Shown: one piece after another, positions 8,973 to 17,674 of the stretch | How the letters are laid out: each line of letters begins with the position of its first letter | How positions within the stretch are numbered: the first letter of the stretch is position 1 | Assembly (NCBI RefSeq): GCF_937129525.1 | Contig: NZ_CAKZNK010000096.1 | Location: forward strand, 21,700-85,699 | Source of the DNA: an uncultured Chloroflexus sp. | GTDB taxonomy: Bacteria; Chloroflexota; Chloroflexia; Chloroflexales; Chloroflexaceae | Length of the DNA: 64,000 nt | Direction of reading: 5' to 3' | Notes under the pieces: generated by a model | What the model was told of the DNA's origin: nothing | The model's database searches: none | The model's input: the letters and a program-made list of their open reading frames with translations, nothing else | Made by a program: the position numbers and the translations under genes

Positions 8973-9695
8973 GTGAGCCCGTCTGAATCAAAACTGCCAC
9001 TTTCTGTGCTTCTCTTCCACGCGGCGATGCAACAGCATATGTCATTAGCCGATTTCACAGACACGTTAGGGCTTAGTGTCGCCACGCTTCGCTCGTATCT
9101 GTTTGATGCCGGATCGTGCTCGCGTATGCGCTCCAAAACTGTTGAGCAAATAGCAAAAGTATTAAATCTCTCGGAAGAGGAAGTGCGCGAACGAGCTGAA
9201 TTATTGCCTTATGCAACTGAGCCGTTCGGTGAGTGGCTGAAGAACCAGATGCAGGGTCGCTTCACGCGCGCCAGTTTGTGTGCGGCAACCAAGATCAGCG
9301 ATAGCGCGATGAAGAATTATCTGAATGGCCAAACCACACCCGATCCTGAAAATGCGATGAAACTGGCCGAGGCACTGAACGCCGATACGCTCGCCGTCGC
9401 TCACATGATCGTTGCCTCTGAGTTGCAGCAACGTGGCACTACGTTGCCACAAGTGCCGCAGCGCGAAGCGCCTGTCGCTGCCAAATTGGCGCCTGCTCCA
9501 GCCGCTGCCCCGGCGCTTGAGACGACTGTCGAAGCGACGCCGGCGCCGATGCCTGCGCTGAATGCAGCTCACGATGAAGCGGTGATTACGGCCTATACTG
9601 AACAGCGGTTGCTCAATCTGTGGCGACGGCTGCATCCGCAGGGGCGGCGCGCGACGTTGACCTACATCGCTTCGCTGCTCGCCGAGGAGTTGTAG
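8973..9695 (+). CDS. XRE-type helix-turn-helix regulator
   Basis: 240 residues. Two helix-turn-helix modules can be seen: one near the N-terminus (LADFTDTLGLSVATLRSYL) and a Cro/CI-like one around residues 90-140 (ASLCAATKISDSAMKNYLNG...P.....KLAEALN). An Ala/Pro-rich linker follows, then a conserved C-terminal helix pair (LLNLWRRLHPQGRRATLTYI) typical of XRE proteins. The GTG at 8973 is preferred because AGGA sits 9 nt upstream; the TTG at 8964 would overlap that site. Its perfect promoter suggests high constitutive expression. Target genes are unknown. Confidence 0.8.
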   Translation: MSPSESKLPLSVLLFHAAMQQHMSLADFTDTLGLSVATLRSYLFDAGSCSRMRSKTVEQIAKVLNLSEEEVRERAELLPYATEPFGEWLKNQMQGRFTRASLCAATKISDSAMKNYLNGQTTPDPENAMKLAEALNADTLAVAHMIVASELQQRGTTLPQVPQREAPVAAKLAPAPAAAPALETTVEATPAPMPALNAAHDEAVITAYTEQRLLNLWRRLHPQGRRATLTYIASLLAEEL

Positions 9696-9723
9696 ACAGT
9701 CGCGCAATAGTCTGTGTGGTGGT

Positions 9724-9744
9724 GGGCGGGTGACTAACCCGCCC
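9724..9744 (+). terminator. Hairpin after the HTH gene
   Basis: GGGCGGGT (9724-9731) and ACCCGCCC (9737-9744) form an 8-bp stem with a 5-nt loop, 29 bp after the stop codon and followed by TTACTGT. Confidence 0.6.
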
Positions 9745-9787
9745 TTACTGTCTCGTTGCGAGCTGTTGGATTTGAAACTTGAAAGGT

Positions 9788-10909
9788 ATGTCGCCACTTC
9801 GCATCGGCTTCGATGCTCGTTACGCCACCGATCACTTTCCTGGAATTGGTCGCTATATCACCTCGCTCTTGCCGGCGCTGAGCGATCTTTGCCGCTCGCA
9901 TCGTCTGTTCGTCCTGGTCAATGCCGGCCAATCGCTCCCGTCTCTCGCCAATGATGCAGTCGAATATGTTCCGGTGCGCAGTGGTCCCTTCGCCCTTGGT
10001 CAACAGTTTGAAGTTCCATTATTGGCTCGACGCTGGCGTCTTGATCTGCTCCATTCGCCTTATATTGTTAAACCGTACCTTTTGCCTTGTCACTCGGTGG
10101 TAACTATTTATGATGTCTTGCCATTGCGGTATCCGCAAACGCTCAGTCCACGCGGACGGCGATTCTATCGATGGTCTTTACGCCTTGCAGTTCAGAGTGC
10201 GCAGCGCCTGATCACCATTTCTACCGTCTCGCGTGATGATCTTGCCTTCCATCTGCGTATTCCCCGTGAACACATTGCCGTGACACCGCTGGCCGCAGCG
10301 CCGACATTTGCCCCTCAGCCGATTGACGAGATTACCGATGTGCGATTGCGGTACGGTTTGCCGCGACGTTACGTATTGTACGTTGGTTCAAATAAGCCGC
10401 ACAAAAATATCGATCGCCTGATTCGGGCCTGGGAACGAGTCATTCCCGCTTTACCAGCGCGCTATGCTGATACGATGCTGGTTATCGCCGGTAAGTTTGA
10501 TCCGCAGTATCCGCTGCCGGCAGCGATTGCAGCCGAGCGAGGGTTGAGCGCGCGGGTAAAGGTGTTATCCAATGTGGCCGACGCTGATTTACCGGCGCTC
10601 TACAGTGGCGCATTGCTGTTCGTCTTCCCCTCTTCGTATGAAGGGTTTGGCCTGCCGCCACTCGAGGCCATGGCTTGTGGCACACCGGTGGTTTGCGCCT
10701 ATGCCGGTAGTCTGCCGGAAGTAGTGGATGAAGCGGCATTGACGGTTGATCCGCACAGTATGCATGAGATCGCCGAAGGTATCTTGCGCGTGTTGCGTTC
10801 GCCCGATCTGTACGAGCTGTTGTCCCGCCGAGGTCTGCGTCAGGCTGCGCGCTTTTCGTGGCAGGCTACTGCGCAGGCGACTCTGGCTGTATACGAACAG
10901 ATCAGGTAG
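9788..10909 (+). CDS. GT4 family glycosyltransferase
   Basis: About 373 residues of GT-B fold. The N-terminal domain opens with IGFDARYATDHFPGIGRY, the acceptor-side glycine loop of GT4 enzymes. The donor domain starts at YVGSNKPHKNIDRLI and carries the GT4 E-x7-E element (SYEGFGLPPLEAMACGTPV) with the following SLPEV loop. Such enzymes transfer a sugar from a nucleotide donor, retaining configuration, usually to a lipid or polysaccharide acceptor. ATG 9788 is preferred over TTG 9779 by residue conservation, though GAAAGG lies very close to it. No sugar-pathway neighbours, so the product is unknown. Confidence 0.85.
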   Translation: MSPLRIGFDARYATDHFPGIGRYITSLLPALSDLCRSHRLFVLVNAGQSLPSLANDAVEYVPVRSGPFALGQQFEVPLLARRWRLDLLHSPYIVKPYLLPCHSVVTIYDVLPLRYPQTLSPRGRRFYRWSLRLAVQSAQRLITISTVSRDDLAFHLRIPREHIAVTPLAAAPTFAPQPIDEITDVRLRYGLPRRYVLYVGSNKPHKNIDRLIRAWERVIPALPARYADTMLVIAGKFDPQYPLPAAIAAERGLSARVKVLSNVADADLPALYSGALLFVFPSSYEGFGLPPLEAMACGTPVVCAYAGSLPEVVDEAALTVDPHSMHEIAEGILRVLRSPDLYELLSRRGLRQAARFSWQATAQATLAVYEQIR

Positions 10910-11023
10910 CGCGTTGGCGCGCATCCGTAAGCGCGGCGCAAGTCTGGAATGGGGGCAGATGAACTTCGCTGGCGGATTTCAGCCTCTATCTCGCCATCGT
11001 AGTCGCGGCTCCGTTAGCTCCTG

Positions 11024-11587
11024 CTATCGTTCAGGTTGACTGAGCAAGGTGGCACTCACCCATCCCTCCGTGCCGACGCTGACTCGTTGCGGCACGCAGT
11101 TGCCACTGATTTCGATCACGCGCAACCTGTACCAGCGGTTATTGCCATCGATGGCACGCTCGGCGAGCAACTCTACCCGGTCGCCAACACACACCTGACC
11201 GATCACTGTTTCCTGGGCTATCCGTGGTTCGCTGCGAATGTTTCCACCCTGTATCACCTGCGCGCGTCCAATGATCGGTTCCGGAGTGTTGGTTGGCGGA
11301 GGTGGAGTGGCAGTAAGGGTAGGAGTGGCGGTTGCAGTGGGGATTGCGCTCTGGGTTGCCGCTTGCTGAGCAGTCGCGCGCGCTTCACGAGTTTGTATCG
11401 CAATCTGTGTCTGGTTGGCAACCACCCGACTCACTTCAATCTGCTCGATCAAAAAGGGGGTGAGGCCAATTAATCCCAACACCAGCACGCCGCCGATCAC
11501 GGCGATCGTCAACACAGCGAGCGGTCCACGACGGCGTCGGCGCGCAAATAGCCGATCCCAATCACGTGGATCATGTTTACGTTGCAC
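11024..11587 (-). CDS. Membrane-anchored SH3-domain protein
   Basis: 187 residues starting at a GTG with GAGGGAG about 6 nt upstream. A basic N-terminus (RRRRR) is followed by one membrane helix (about residues 22-46), a Thr/Pro/Ala-rich extracellular linker, and a C-terminal bacterial SH3-like domain beginning around IIGRAQVIQGGNIRSEPR. It lies 12 bp downstream of the GNAT gene on the same strand, so the two are probably co-transcribed. SH3b domains usually bind cell-wall peptides; in this family they are common on envelope proteins of unknown role. Confidence 0.75.
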   Translation of the reverse strand: MQRKHDPRDWDRLFARRRRRGPLAVLTIAVIGGVLVLGLIGLTPFLIEQIEVSRVVANQTQIAIQTREARATAQQAATQSAIPTATATPTLTATPPPPTNTPEPIIGRAQVIQGGNIRSEPRIAQETVIGQVCVGDRVELLAERAIDGNNRWYRLRVIEISGNCVPQRVSVGTEGWVSATLLSQPER

Positions 11588-11599
11588 AGTTCTCCCTCT

Positions 11600-12502
11600 C
11601 TACAACCAGCGGCATAACACCGGCTGACGCTCGCCGGTTGGCGTAAAGCCAAACCAGCGGTAAAGCCGCTGGGCATGGTGGTTATATGCCTGGGTGTTGA
11701 GAGTGAGCAACCCGGCGCCAATTTCAGCCGCATAGGTGACGAATTCGGCTAACAGGCGCGCGCCAATGCCGCGACCGCGATGTTCAGGATCAACGGCAAT
11801 ACGCACCAGATGCGCCAGCCGACCGCCAAAATGGCTGGTGGCGTAACTGTATCCTACAATCCGTCCGTCGAGTTCGGCAGTCACAAAAAATGAACCATCA
11901 ACAATTGCCGGCGCTAATACCGTTTCGTCTTTTACCCATTGCGGCTCGAAGCAGCGCGCGTCGAGTTGCAACACTTCGGCTAAATCAACGGAATGGGCAG
12001 GGCGAACTTGCACATCAGGGTTACCGTCGGCTGGAATTTCCCACCCGCGTTTTTCATAGACAATCACATCGGTGTGGTGATAGTAGCCGGTCCCTTCGAG
12101 TAATGGGCGAAACCACTGATCAGACTGATCGTCGCCAGCGTAGTAGAGTTGGGTAATTGCCTGACTACGGGCCAGTTCTTCCAGCGCTGGCGCGATCTGG
12201 TTAAATGCTAGCTGGATCTGAATCCGATCACTGCAAGCGAAGGCACGCAGCCAGGCAACGCGCGTGATTGGACGACTGAGCGCGGCTACCGCAACCAGAT
12301 CGCGCCGATGTTCGAGCACTACTGCTCGCCCTGCTTCCACCGCAGTGTACAGTTCATTGCCGCTCATCGCCACGAATCGTCGTCCGGCAGCGCGCAAAAG
12401 GTGACTGACAGCAGTGACATCAGCCGCCTGACTTGCGCGAACCACCGTTTCTTCTGGGTCAATAAGTTTGCGAAATGGCCACATACCTGTGCTACCATAC
12501 AT
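11600..12502 (-). CDS. Tandem GNAT-family N-acetyltransferase
   Basis: 300 residues containing two GNAT folds. The N-terminal one (about 20-155) is divergent. The C-terminal one (about 163-300) has an intact acetyl-CoA motif A (VRIAVDPEHRGRGIGARLL) and the motif B ending NHHAQRLYRWFGF. The family transfers an acyl group from acyl-CoA to an amine, and the duplicated form often keeps only one active half. It starts only 36 bp from the divergent phosphatase gene, so their promoters must lie partly inside each other's coding regions. Substrate unknown. Confidence 0.82.
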   Translation of the reverse strand: MYGSTGMWPFRKLIDPEETVVRASQAADVTAVSHLLRAAGRRFVAMSGNELYTAVEAGRAVVLEHRRDLVAVAALSRPITRVAWLRAFACSDRIQIQLAFNQIAPALEELARSQAITQLYYAGDDQSDQWFRPLLEGTGYYHHTDVIVYEKRGWEIPADGNPDVQVRPAHSVDLAEVLQLDARCFEPQWVKDETVLAPAIVDGSFFVTAELDGRIVGYSYATSHFGGRLAHLVRIAVDPEHRGRGIGARLLAEFVTYAAEIGAGLLTLNTQAYNHHAQRLYRWFGFTPTGERQPVLCRWL

Positions 12503-12538
12503 TTAGAGTCTGAAGCTGTATTGTACCAGAGAAGGGTT

Positions 12539-13105
12539 ATGATAAGCCGGTTGCATCGCTATCTTTCCAGTCAGTGGCAACGATTTTTCGGTCTCAATAT
12601 CACGGCTATCACACCGATGCTCTTCGTGGGTGGTCAATTCCATCCCCGCCAATGGCCGATCATCTATACGCTAGGGGTGCGGGCCGTCCTTTCGTTACAG
12701 GCCGAACGGGCCGATACGTTCCACGGGCCGCTGCCGGCGCGCAATTTACGATTATTGGTGCCGGATTTTCACCCTCCCACCATCGAGCAGCTTGATGAAG
12801 GAGTGCATTTTATTGCGCAAGCTATCAGTGACGGCTTGCCAGTTTTCGTCCATTGTCATGCCGGAGTAGGGCGGGCGCCATTAATGGCTGCCGCGTATTT
12901 GATGGCACGGCATGGATTGGAACACCAGGCCGCGCTGACCACCTTGCGCCTTGCCCGTCCAATCATTCGCCCGAATCGCCGCCAGATCGGTCGCCTGCGC
13001 GAGTATGAGCAGCTCTTGCGCCGTCGTCGCCAAACGCAGCGCGCTATGCCGCCTGCCGGCGCTGAAAACCGGTTGCCGCCAGTTCCAGACACCCCGATAC
13101 CGTAA
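12539..13105 (+). CDS. Dual-specificity / tyrosine phosphatase-like protein
   Basis: 188 residues from the ATG preceded by GAAGGG. The P-loop HCHAGVGRAP contains the Cys (residue 106)-X5-Arg (112) signature of cysteine phosphatases, and Asp76 in VPDFHPP is a plausible general acid. The fold is compact, like small atypical dual-specificity phosphatases, which act on phosphotyrosine, phosphoserine or phosphoinositides. The Pro/Arg-rich C-terminus overlaps the 3' end of the convergent DUF2156 gene by 62 bp. Longer upstream starts in the frame are unsupported because they run into the divergent GNAT gene. Confidence 0.82.
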   Translation: MISRLHRYLSSQWQRFFGLNITAITPMLFVGGQFHPRQWPIIYTLGVRAVLSLQAERADTFHGPLPARNLRLLVPDFHPPTIEQLDEGVHFIAQAISDGLPVFVHCHAGVGRAPLMAAAYLMARHGLEHQAALTTLRLARPIIRPNRRQIGRLREYEQLLRRRRQTQRAMPPAGAENRLPPVPDTPIP

Positions 13106-14012
13106 AGAGATCGACCAGTGCCAGTAATGGTAGACGCGATTGGGCGCAGAGGTAGACGGGCCGCCACGAAGGGGCGAATTTAGCCTTGAAGCGATATAGA
13201 CCTTCAGCATTGTAGACGGTAACCATCCGGCGGCCAACCAGCGTGATCAAGCGTTCAAGTGGACGAAGATCCTGGTCAAGGTGGTGGAACGGTACTTCAT
13301 TGAGACTGAGGGTTTGGCAGCCTTCAGCCTGCAACTGGGCGCCGGCTGTAGCAAACAAGGCTTCCATAACCCCTGCCGGCGCTTGCGGTCGGCGCAGCAT
13401 CAATTCGGTCACAGCAGTCGTCGCCGATGGTCGGGTAAGTAACAGCGCTCCCTGCCAGCAATCGGTTGGATCGGCGTAGACGAATAAACGAGTTTCAGGC
13501 TCAAAAGTGGTGCGAAAGAGGTAGCGAAGCTGCGGTCGTTGACCGTAACGGGCTTCGCTCGCCAGTCGGCGTAGCCGGGTAACAGCAGTCGGACTCCAGG
13601 GAATTTCGCTGACCTTGCCGAAACGGGCTGCGGCGCGCGCCATTTTCCGCACTGAACGACGGCATAGCCCGTCACCAGTGAGATCGATGATACCTTCAAT
13701 GCCAACCCGTATTGTCTCCCAGCCGACGCGCGCTAGCCGTTGCGCGACCCCTGCCGCGCATCCGCGCAACAACAGGCGATGGCCTGATTGCTCGCGATGC
13801 ACCTGAAGTAGATCATACCCTGGCGGCAGGGTAGCATATGCTATCCAGGTCAGACCAGATAGCGGTAGCCTGACCTGCTGCATGCGTGGTCGCGCAAGAT
13901 TGGCTCGTGTCCAGCTCAAAGGCAATTCGTCATCACCGGGAACAGGTAACATCATAGCGGTTTCCAACCTGTCGAGGCGCGCTCCGAGACTCATCTCGAG
14001 ATTGACGGTCAA
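13044..14012 (-). CDS. DUF2156-like protein (LPG synthase C-terminal domain)
   Basis: 322 residues. The C-terminal half resembles the GNAT-like domain of lysyl-phosphatidylglycerol synthases (MprF C-terminus, DUF2156): the segments GVMEALFATAGAQLQAEGCQ, TLSLNEVPF and the near-terminal GLYRFKAKFAPSWRPVYL are characteristic. No membrane flippase part is present, so this would be a soluble stand-alone domain. Family members transfer an aminoacyl group from tRNA to lipid or act on unknown acceptors. The 3' end overlaps the convergent phosphatase gene by 62 bp. Confidence 0.65.
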   Translation of the reverse strand: MTVNLEMSLGARLDRLETAMMLPVPGDDELPLSWTRANLARPRMQQVRLPLSGLTWIAYATLPPGYDLLQVHREQSGHRLLLRGCAAGVAQRLARVGWETIRVGIEGIIDLTGDGLCRRSVRKMARAAARFGKVSEIPWSPTAVTRLRRLASEARYGQRPQLRYLFRTTFEPETRLFVYADPTDCWQGALLLTRPSATTAVTELMLRRPQAPAGVMEALFATAGAQLQAEGCQTLSLNEVPFHHLDQDLRPLERLITLVGRRMVTVYNAEGLYRFKAKFAPSWRPVYLCAQSRLPLLALVDLFTVSGCLELAATGFQRRQAA

Positions 14013-14151
14013 ATAGGTTGCAGGAGAGACATCGTTTTACCGAAAAGGCGCGCAATTGATATCGTATGTAGTTTGCTCCCGATTGCGTGCCTCGTCAAGC
14101 ACATCTGAGGTTGTTGCGATGTATGCCTGTCTGATGGCGCTGCCTACTTGC

Positions 14152-14781
14152 TCAGGCTCCCTGCAAAGCCGCCTCGATCCTGGCCACCACCATATCGATA
14201 GCGATAGGGTTGCGCCCCCCGCCGGGGAAGATCACGTCGGCATAGCGTTTGGTCGGTTCAACAAACTCAAGATGCATTGGGCGCACCGTGGTGAGATATT
14301 GTTCGATCACCGACTCAACTGAACGTCCACGTTCAGCGATGTCGCGGCGTAGCCGGCGGATAAAGCGCAAATCGGGATCGGCGTCAACAAACAGCTTAAT
14401 CTGCATCCGGCGGCGCAACACCGGTTCGTAGAAGATCAAAATGCCTTCGACCAGAATCACCGGGCGCGGCTCAACCCGTTCAGTTTGCGGCAGGCGCGCA
14501 TAGGTGGCGTAATCGTACACCGGTAGATCCACGGCTTGACCAGCGCACAGTGCGTCGAGATGGGCGACCAGCAGGTCGTTGTCTAATGCGTCGGGGTGAT
14601 CAAAGTTGAATCTGGTTCGCTCTTCAAACGGCAGATGGCTGAGGTCTTTGTAGTAGCGATCATGGTCGATGTGAGCGATCCGGTCGGCGCCAACCCGTTG
14701 TAGTATCGCCTGGGCTACGCTGGTTTTACCGCTGGCGCTACCACCGGCGACGCCAATAATAATCGGCGAGATGTTCATCAT
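14152..14781 (-). CDS. udk: Uridine kinase
   Basis: 209 residues, the usual size. P-loop GGSASGKT at residues 13-20, the substrate-binding DHDRYYKDLSHLP segment, NFDHPDALD and the lid region RFIRRLRRDIAERGR are all present. The enzyme phosphorylates uridine and cytidine in pyrimidine salvage. A GC-rich hairpin at 14805-14829 separates it from the genes upstream on the same strand, suggesting its own promoter just before the start. Confidence 0.93.
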   Translation of the reverse strand: MMNISPIIIGVAGGSASGKTSVAQAILQRVGADRIAHIDHDRYYKDLSHLPFEERTRFNFDHPDALDNDLLVAHLDALCAGQAVDLPVYDYATYARLPQTERVEPRPVILVEGILIFYEPVLRRRMQIKLFVDADPDLRFIRRLRRDIAERGRSVESVIEQYLTTVRPMHLEFVEPTKRYADVIFPGGGRNPIAIDMVVARIEAALQGA

Positions 14782-14804
14782 AAGCGCGCTACTCTCTCAC
14801 AAAC

Positions 14805-14829
14805 GGAGGCGCGCCACAGGCGCGCCTCT
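14805..14829 (-). terminator. GC-rich hairpin upstream of udk
   Basis: GAGGCGCGCC (14806-14815) and GGCGCGCCTC (14819-14828) form a perfect 10-bp stem with an ACA loop. It lies between the small membrane-protein gene and udk and could end minus-strand transcription from upstream. The T-tract is weak. Confidence 0.5.
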
Positions 14830-14992
14830 TGACGACTTGCACTCTCTGTTGTTGCGCGTCAGACGGGTATGGAGTACCGTAATTCAGCGCAACCCTTTAT
14901 GCTTCATACGTCATTCGACTTTCGACGCTACCAGCCGCGGTGGCGATAGCTTACCTGTTTCAGTCTGATCGGCGTAGCGACAATGTCGTCTA

Positions 14993-15133
14993 TCAGACTG
15001 TCTGCGACTCTGGCTTTGATGGCTCACCAAGAATTTTATTGGTGAGGTAGGTCGCCAGCCACGCTGCCGCCAGGCTCAACACCAGACTAATCAAACCGTG
15101 TACCAGCTTGCGGCGCAACTCTTCATCAGTCAT
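14993..15133 (-). CDS. Small single-pass membrane protein (46 residues)
   Basis: An ATG at 15133 opens a 46-codon frame ending in TGA at 14993. The start is 3 bp from the stop of the Zn peptidase gene on the same strand, so it is translationally linked. The peptide has an acidic/basic N-terminus (MTDEELRRKLVHG), one hydrophobic helix (about residues 14-30) and a polar tail (GEPSKPESQTV). This organised layout and the tight spacing argue for a real gene. No family recognised; it may modulate the membrane peptidase. Confidence 0.6.
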   Translation of the reverse strand: MTDEELRRKLVHGLISLVLSLAAAWLATYLTNKILGEPSKPESQTV

Positions 15134-15136
15134 GCG

Positions 15137-15844
15137 TTATTCCCTCCGTCGCATCAAAATCGTCACAAAGTAGAGCAACTGCGCAATCGCCTGCGCTGCT
15201 GCGGCCACGTAGGTCAGGGCGGCGGCGTTTAGCACCGCATTCACGCCGGCGGCTTCCTGCACGGTCACCAGTCCGGCGCGTTGCAACATCTCGCGGGCGC
15301 GAGCGCTGGCATTAAACTCAACCGGCAGCGTCACCAGGGTAAATGCCACTGCCGCACTGAACAGGATGACACCAATGACGGCCAACTGGAAACCGAAGCT
15401 GCGACCACCGGTGGCGCTAAGCAGCATACCGATGAAGAAGAGCCAGGTGCCGAGCTGCGAACCAATATTGGCGAAGCCAACAATGCCCGACCGCACCCGC
15501 AGCCAGGCATACCCTTCTTTGTCCTGGGCGGCATGACCCAGCTCGTGGGCCACAATAGCCATCGCTGCCACCGACGGTTGCACCGATCCCTCTGACAGGC
15601 GGATGACCTTGCTGGATGGATCGTAGTGGTCGGTCAACATACCGGGGATCGTCTCGATCCCAACATGGTCAAGACCTTCATTCCGAATCAGGATGCGGGC
15701 GACATCAAAGCCGTTGAGCCGCCGCATATTGGCAACCTGTGACCATTTATTGAATGCCGACTGGACCTGAAACTGGGCCCAGAGCGCGAAGAGCATTGCT
15801 GGCACAGCAAAGATCAGGTACGTTGGATCGAAGAAGAATGGCAT
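15137..15844 (-). CDS. Membrane Zn-dependent neutral protease (YugP-like, Zn_peptidase_2)
   Basis: 235 residues from the ATG preceded by GGAGG about 6 nt upstream; the TTG at 15859 would include that site. An N-terminal helix precedes a cytosolic domain with HELGHAAQD (His100, Glu101, His104), the zinc motif of the YugP family, followed by two or three membrane helices. The NASARAREML stretch after the last long helix pair is typical of the family. The function in bacteria is poorly defined; membrane protein quality control is a guess. A 46-residue membrane protein follows 3 bp downstream. Confidence 0.85.
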   Translation of the reverse strand: MPFFFDPTYLIFAVPAMLFALWAQFQVQSAFNKWSQVANMRRLNGFDVARILIRNEGLDHVGIETIPGMLTDHYDPSSKVIRLSEGSVQPSVAAMAIVAHELGHAAQDKEGYAWLRVRSGIVGFANIGSQLGTWLFFIGMLLSATGGRSFGFQLAVIGVILFSAAVAFTLVTLPVEFNASARAREMLQRAGLVTVQEAAGVNAVLNAAALTYVAAAAQAIAQLLYFVTILMRRRE

Positions 15845-15950
15845 AGACGCCTCCCTCAAGCTTTAAGATGAGATGCGGATTGAAACCGCTGCTGCGTTCA
15901 GTATACCACTCTCAGACCTCAGTGAACTATTGACGAAGTATTTGAGTTTT

Positions 15951-15987
15951 GCAAAAAATCTGGGGCGACTCTTGCGTCGCCCCAGAT
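15951..15987 (-). terminator. Strong intrinsic terminator
   Basis: ATCTGGGGCGAC (15958-15969) and GTCGCCCCAGAT (15976-15987) form a perfect 12-bp stem with a 6-nt loop. On the minus strand it is followed directly by a TTTTTT run, the classical rho-independent form. It ends the gdhA / YtxH-like transcript. Confidence 0.85.
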
Positions 15988-16009
15988 CAGGACAATAACA
16001 GCCCCGGCC

Positions 16010-16228
16010 TTACAATCGCTGCTCGCCGGTCAGCGTTTGCCGGAATTGCCCAAGCCAGACCTGCCCGCGTTCGGCTACCAGCGCGCGCAAGGCCGGGCCA
16101 CTGCGTGGGCTGAACAGGGCCGCGACTATGGCGCCGCCGGCCAGACCGATGAGGAAGCCGGCGATGAAACGCCGACCGCCAGTGCGACGGGGAATGAGAC
16201 TGTCGATCATTGTGTCGAGTTCATCCAT
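16010..16228 (-). CDS. YtxH-like small membrane protein
   Basis: 72 residues. A basic segment (PRRTGGRR) precedes a glycine-rich membrane helix (FIAGFLIGLAGGAIVAALFSP, about residues 21-41) ending in SPRSG, the layout of YtxH proteins. It lies 42 bp downstream of glutamate dehydrogenase and directly before a strong terminator, so it is the last gene of that transcript. YtxH proteins are envelope-associated and stress-linked in other bacteria; here the role is unknown. Confidence 0.7.
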   Translation of the reverse strand: MDELDTMIDSLIPRRTGGRRFIAGFLIGLAGGAIVAALFSPRSGPALRALVAERGQVWLGQFRQTLTGEQRL

Positions 16229-16270
16229 AGCCCGATCCTGGTCAACATTCTGATTGCGGTCAGTCAGTGT

Positions 16271-17554
16271 TTACGGATAAATTCCGCGGGTCGTCACCGC
16301 TTCAGCCACCCGCTGCACCGCCAGCATATAGGCTGCCGTCCGCAGGTCAACCTGCCGCTCGGCTGAGACGCGCAACACCTGCTGGAAGGCGTTGGTCATC
16401 ACCCGGCGCAATTGGGCATTAACTTCTCGTTCGCTCCAGAAGAATTCTTGCAGGCCCTGCACCCATTCGAAGTAGCTTACAGTCACCCCGCCAGCGTTAG
16501 CCAGAATATCAGGAATAACGAGACAGCCACGATCGTACAGGATGGCATCGGCATCTTTCGTAGTAGGGCCATTGGCAGCTTCGGCAATTATCTGCGCTTT
16601 GATCCGGTCGGCATTCCGTGAGGTGATCACACCGCTCAAAGCTGCCGGCACCAGCACATCACACTCAAGTTCGAGGAGTTCTTCGTTAGGGAGCGTATCG
16701 GCGTTAGCGACGCCGATCACGCTGCCGGTGTGGGCTTTATGCGACAGCACTGCTTCCACATCAAGCCCATGGGGATTGTAAACGCCACCCTGACTATCAC
16801 TCAGCGCGATCACCTTCATCCCCAGTGCTACCGCTTCACGCGCAACCGTTGAGCCAACATTGCCGCAACCCTGAATTGCCAATCGTGTCTCAGCCAGATT
16901 CAGGCTCAGATGTTGCGCAGCAGTGGTCAAGACGTAGGTCAAGCCGCGACCGGTAGCTTCGAGTCGGCCTTCCGAGCCGCCAATGTTGATTGGCTTGCCG
17001 GTGACGACCGCCGGTACGGTATAGCCTTGATGCATCGAAATCGTATCCATGATCCACGCCATCACCTGCGGATTGGTGCCGATGTCGGGCGCAGGGATGT
17101 CACGCTCAGGACCGATCACAACGCTAATCTCGGTGGCAAACCGCCGGGTCAGGCGCTCAATCTCGCCAGCCGAAAGCTGTTTCGGGTCAACAATCACGGC
17201 TCCCTTGGCGCCACCGTAAGGCAAACCGGCCAGGGCACACTTCCAGGTCATCAGCATCGCCAGCGCCCGTGTTTCGTCAAGGGTCACATCAGGGTGATAG
17301 CGAATCCCGCCCTTCGTTGGGCCACGCGCCAGATTGTGCTGAACGCGAAAACCCTGAAAGACTTCAATGCGCCCATCATCACGTTTGACGGGGAAATTGA
17401 CGGTGAGTTCACGCTGGGGCACGCGCAAAATGCGACGTAAATTTGCCGGTAGATCGAGCAGATCGGCAGCTTCGTCAAACTGTTGCTGAACAGTGCTCAG
17501 CAGGTTTGCGCCCTCCAGGGGCGCGGCGGTTCGTTTTACATCAGTCATAACCAT
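16271..17554 (-). CDS. gdhA: Glu/Leu/Phe/Val-type glutamate dehydrogenase
   Basis: 427 residues, the length of hexameric GDH. Substrate-site motifs GPTKGGIRYHPDV and MTWKCALAGLPYGGAKG carry the catalytic and glutamate-binding lysines. The dinucleotide loop is GCGNVGS. The enzyme interconverts glutamate with 2-oxoglutarate and ammonium using NAD(P). It is followed on the same strand by the YtxH-like gene and a strong terminator. Cofactor preference is not decided from the sequence. A perfect 16-bp palindrome (17585-17600) lies about 30 bp upstream of the start. Confidence 0.92.
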   Translation of the reverse strand: MVMTDVKRTAAPLEGANLLSTVQQQFDEAADLLDLPANLRRILRVPQRELTVNFPVKRDDGRIEVFQGFRVQHNLARGPTKGGIRYHPDVTLDETRALAMLMTWKCALAGLPYGGAKGAVIVDPKQLSAGEIERLTRRFATEISVVIGPERDIPAPDIGTNPQVMAWIMDTISMHQGYTVPAVVTGKPINIGGSEGRLEATGRGLTYVLTTAAQHLSLNLAETRLAIQGCGNVGSTVAREAVALGMKVIALSDSQGGVYNPHGLDVEAVLSHKAHTGSVIGVANADTLPNEELLELECDVLVPAALSGVITSRNADRIKAQIIAEAANGPTTKDADAILYDRGCLVIPDILANAGGVTVSYFEWVQGLQEFFWSEREVNAQLRRVMTNAFQQVLRVSAERQVDLRTAAYMLAVQRVAEAVTTRGIYP

Positions 17555-17674
17555 AACGCTTTACCCCTCAACGATGAGTGGAGACGGCCAGCGCTGGCCG
17601 GTCGCGACAACGGCGGCGCGACATACGGTATTGTACCACGCCACAGCGGCTGATCATGTTGAAATGGAATGAAA

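Noticed and set aside
17585..17600. 16-bp perfect palindrome CGGCCAGCGCTGGCCG as a terminator
   Set aside because: It has no loop or T-tract and lies in the upstream region of gdhA; kept only as a note because an operator role is equally unsupported.
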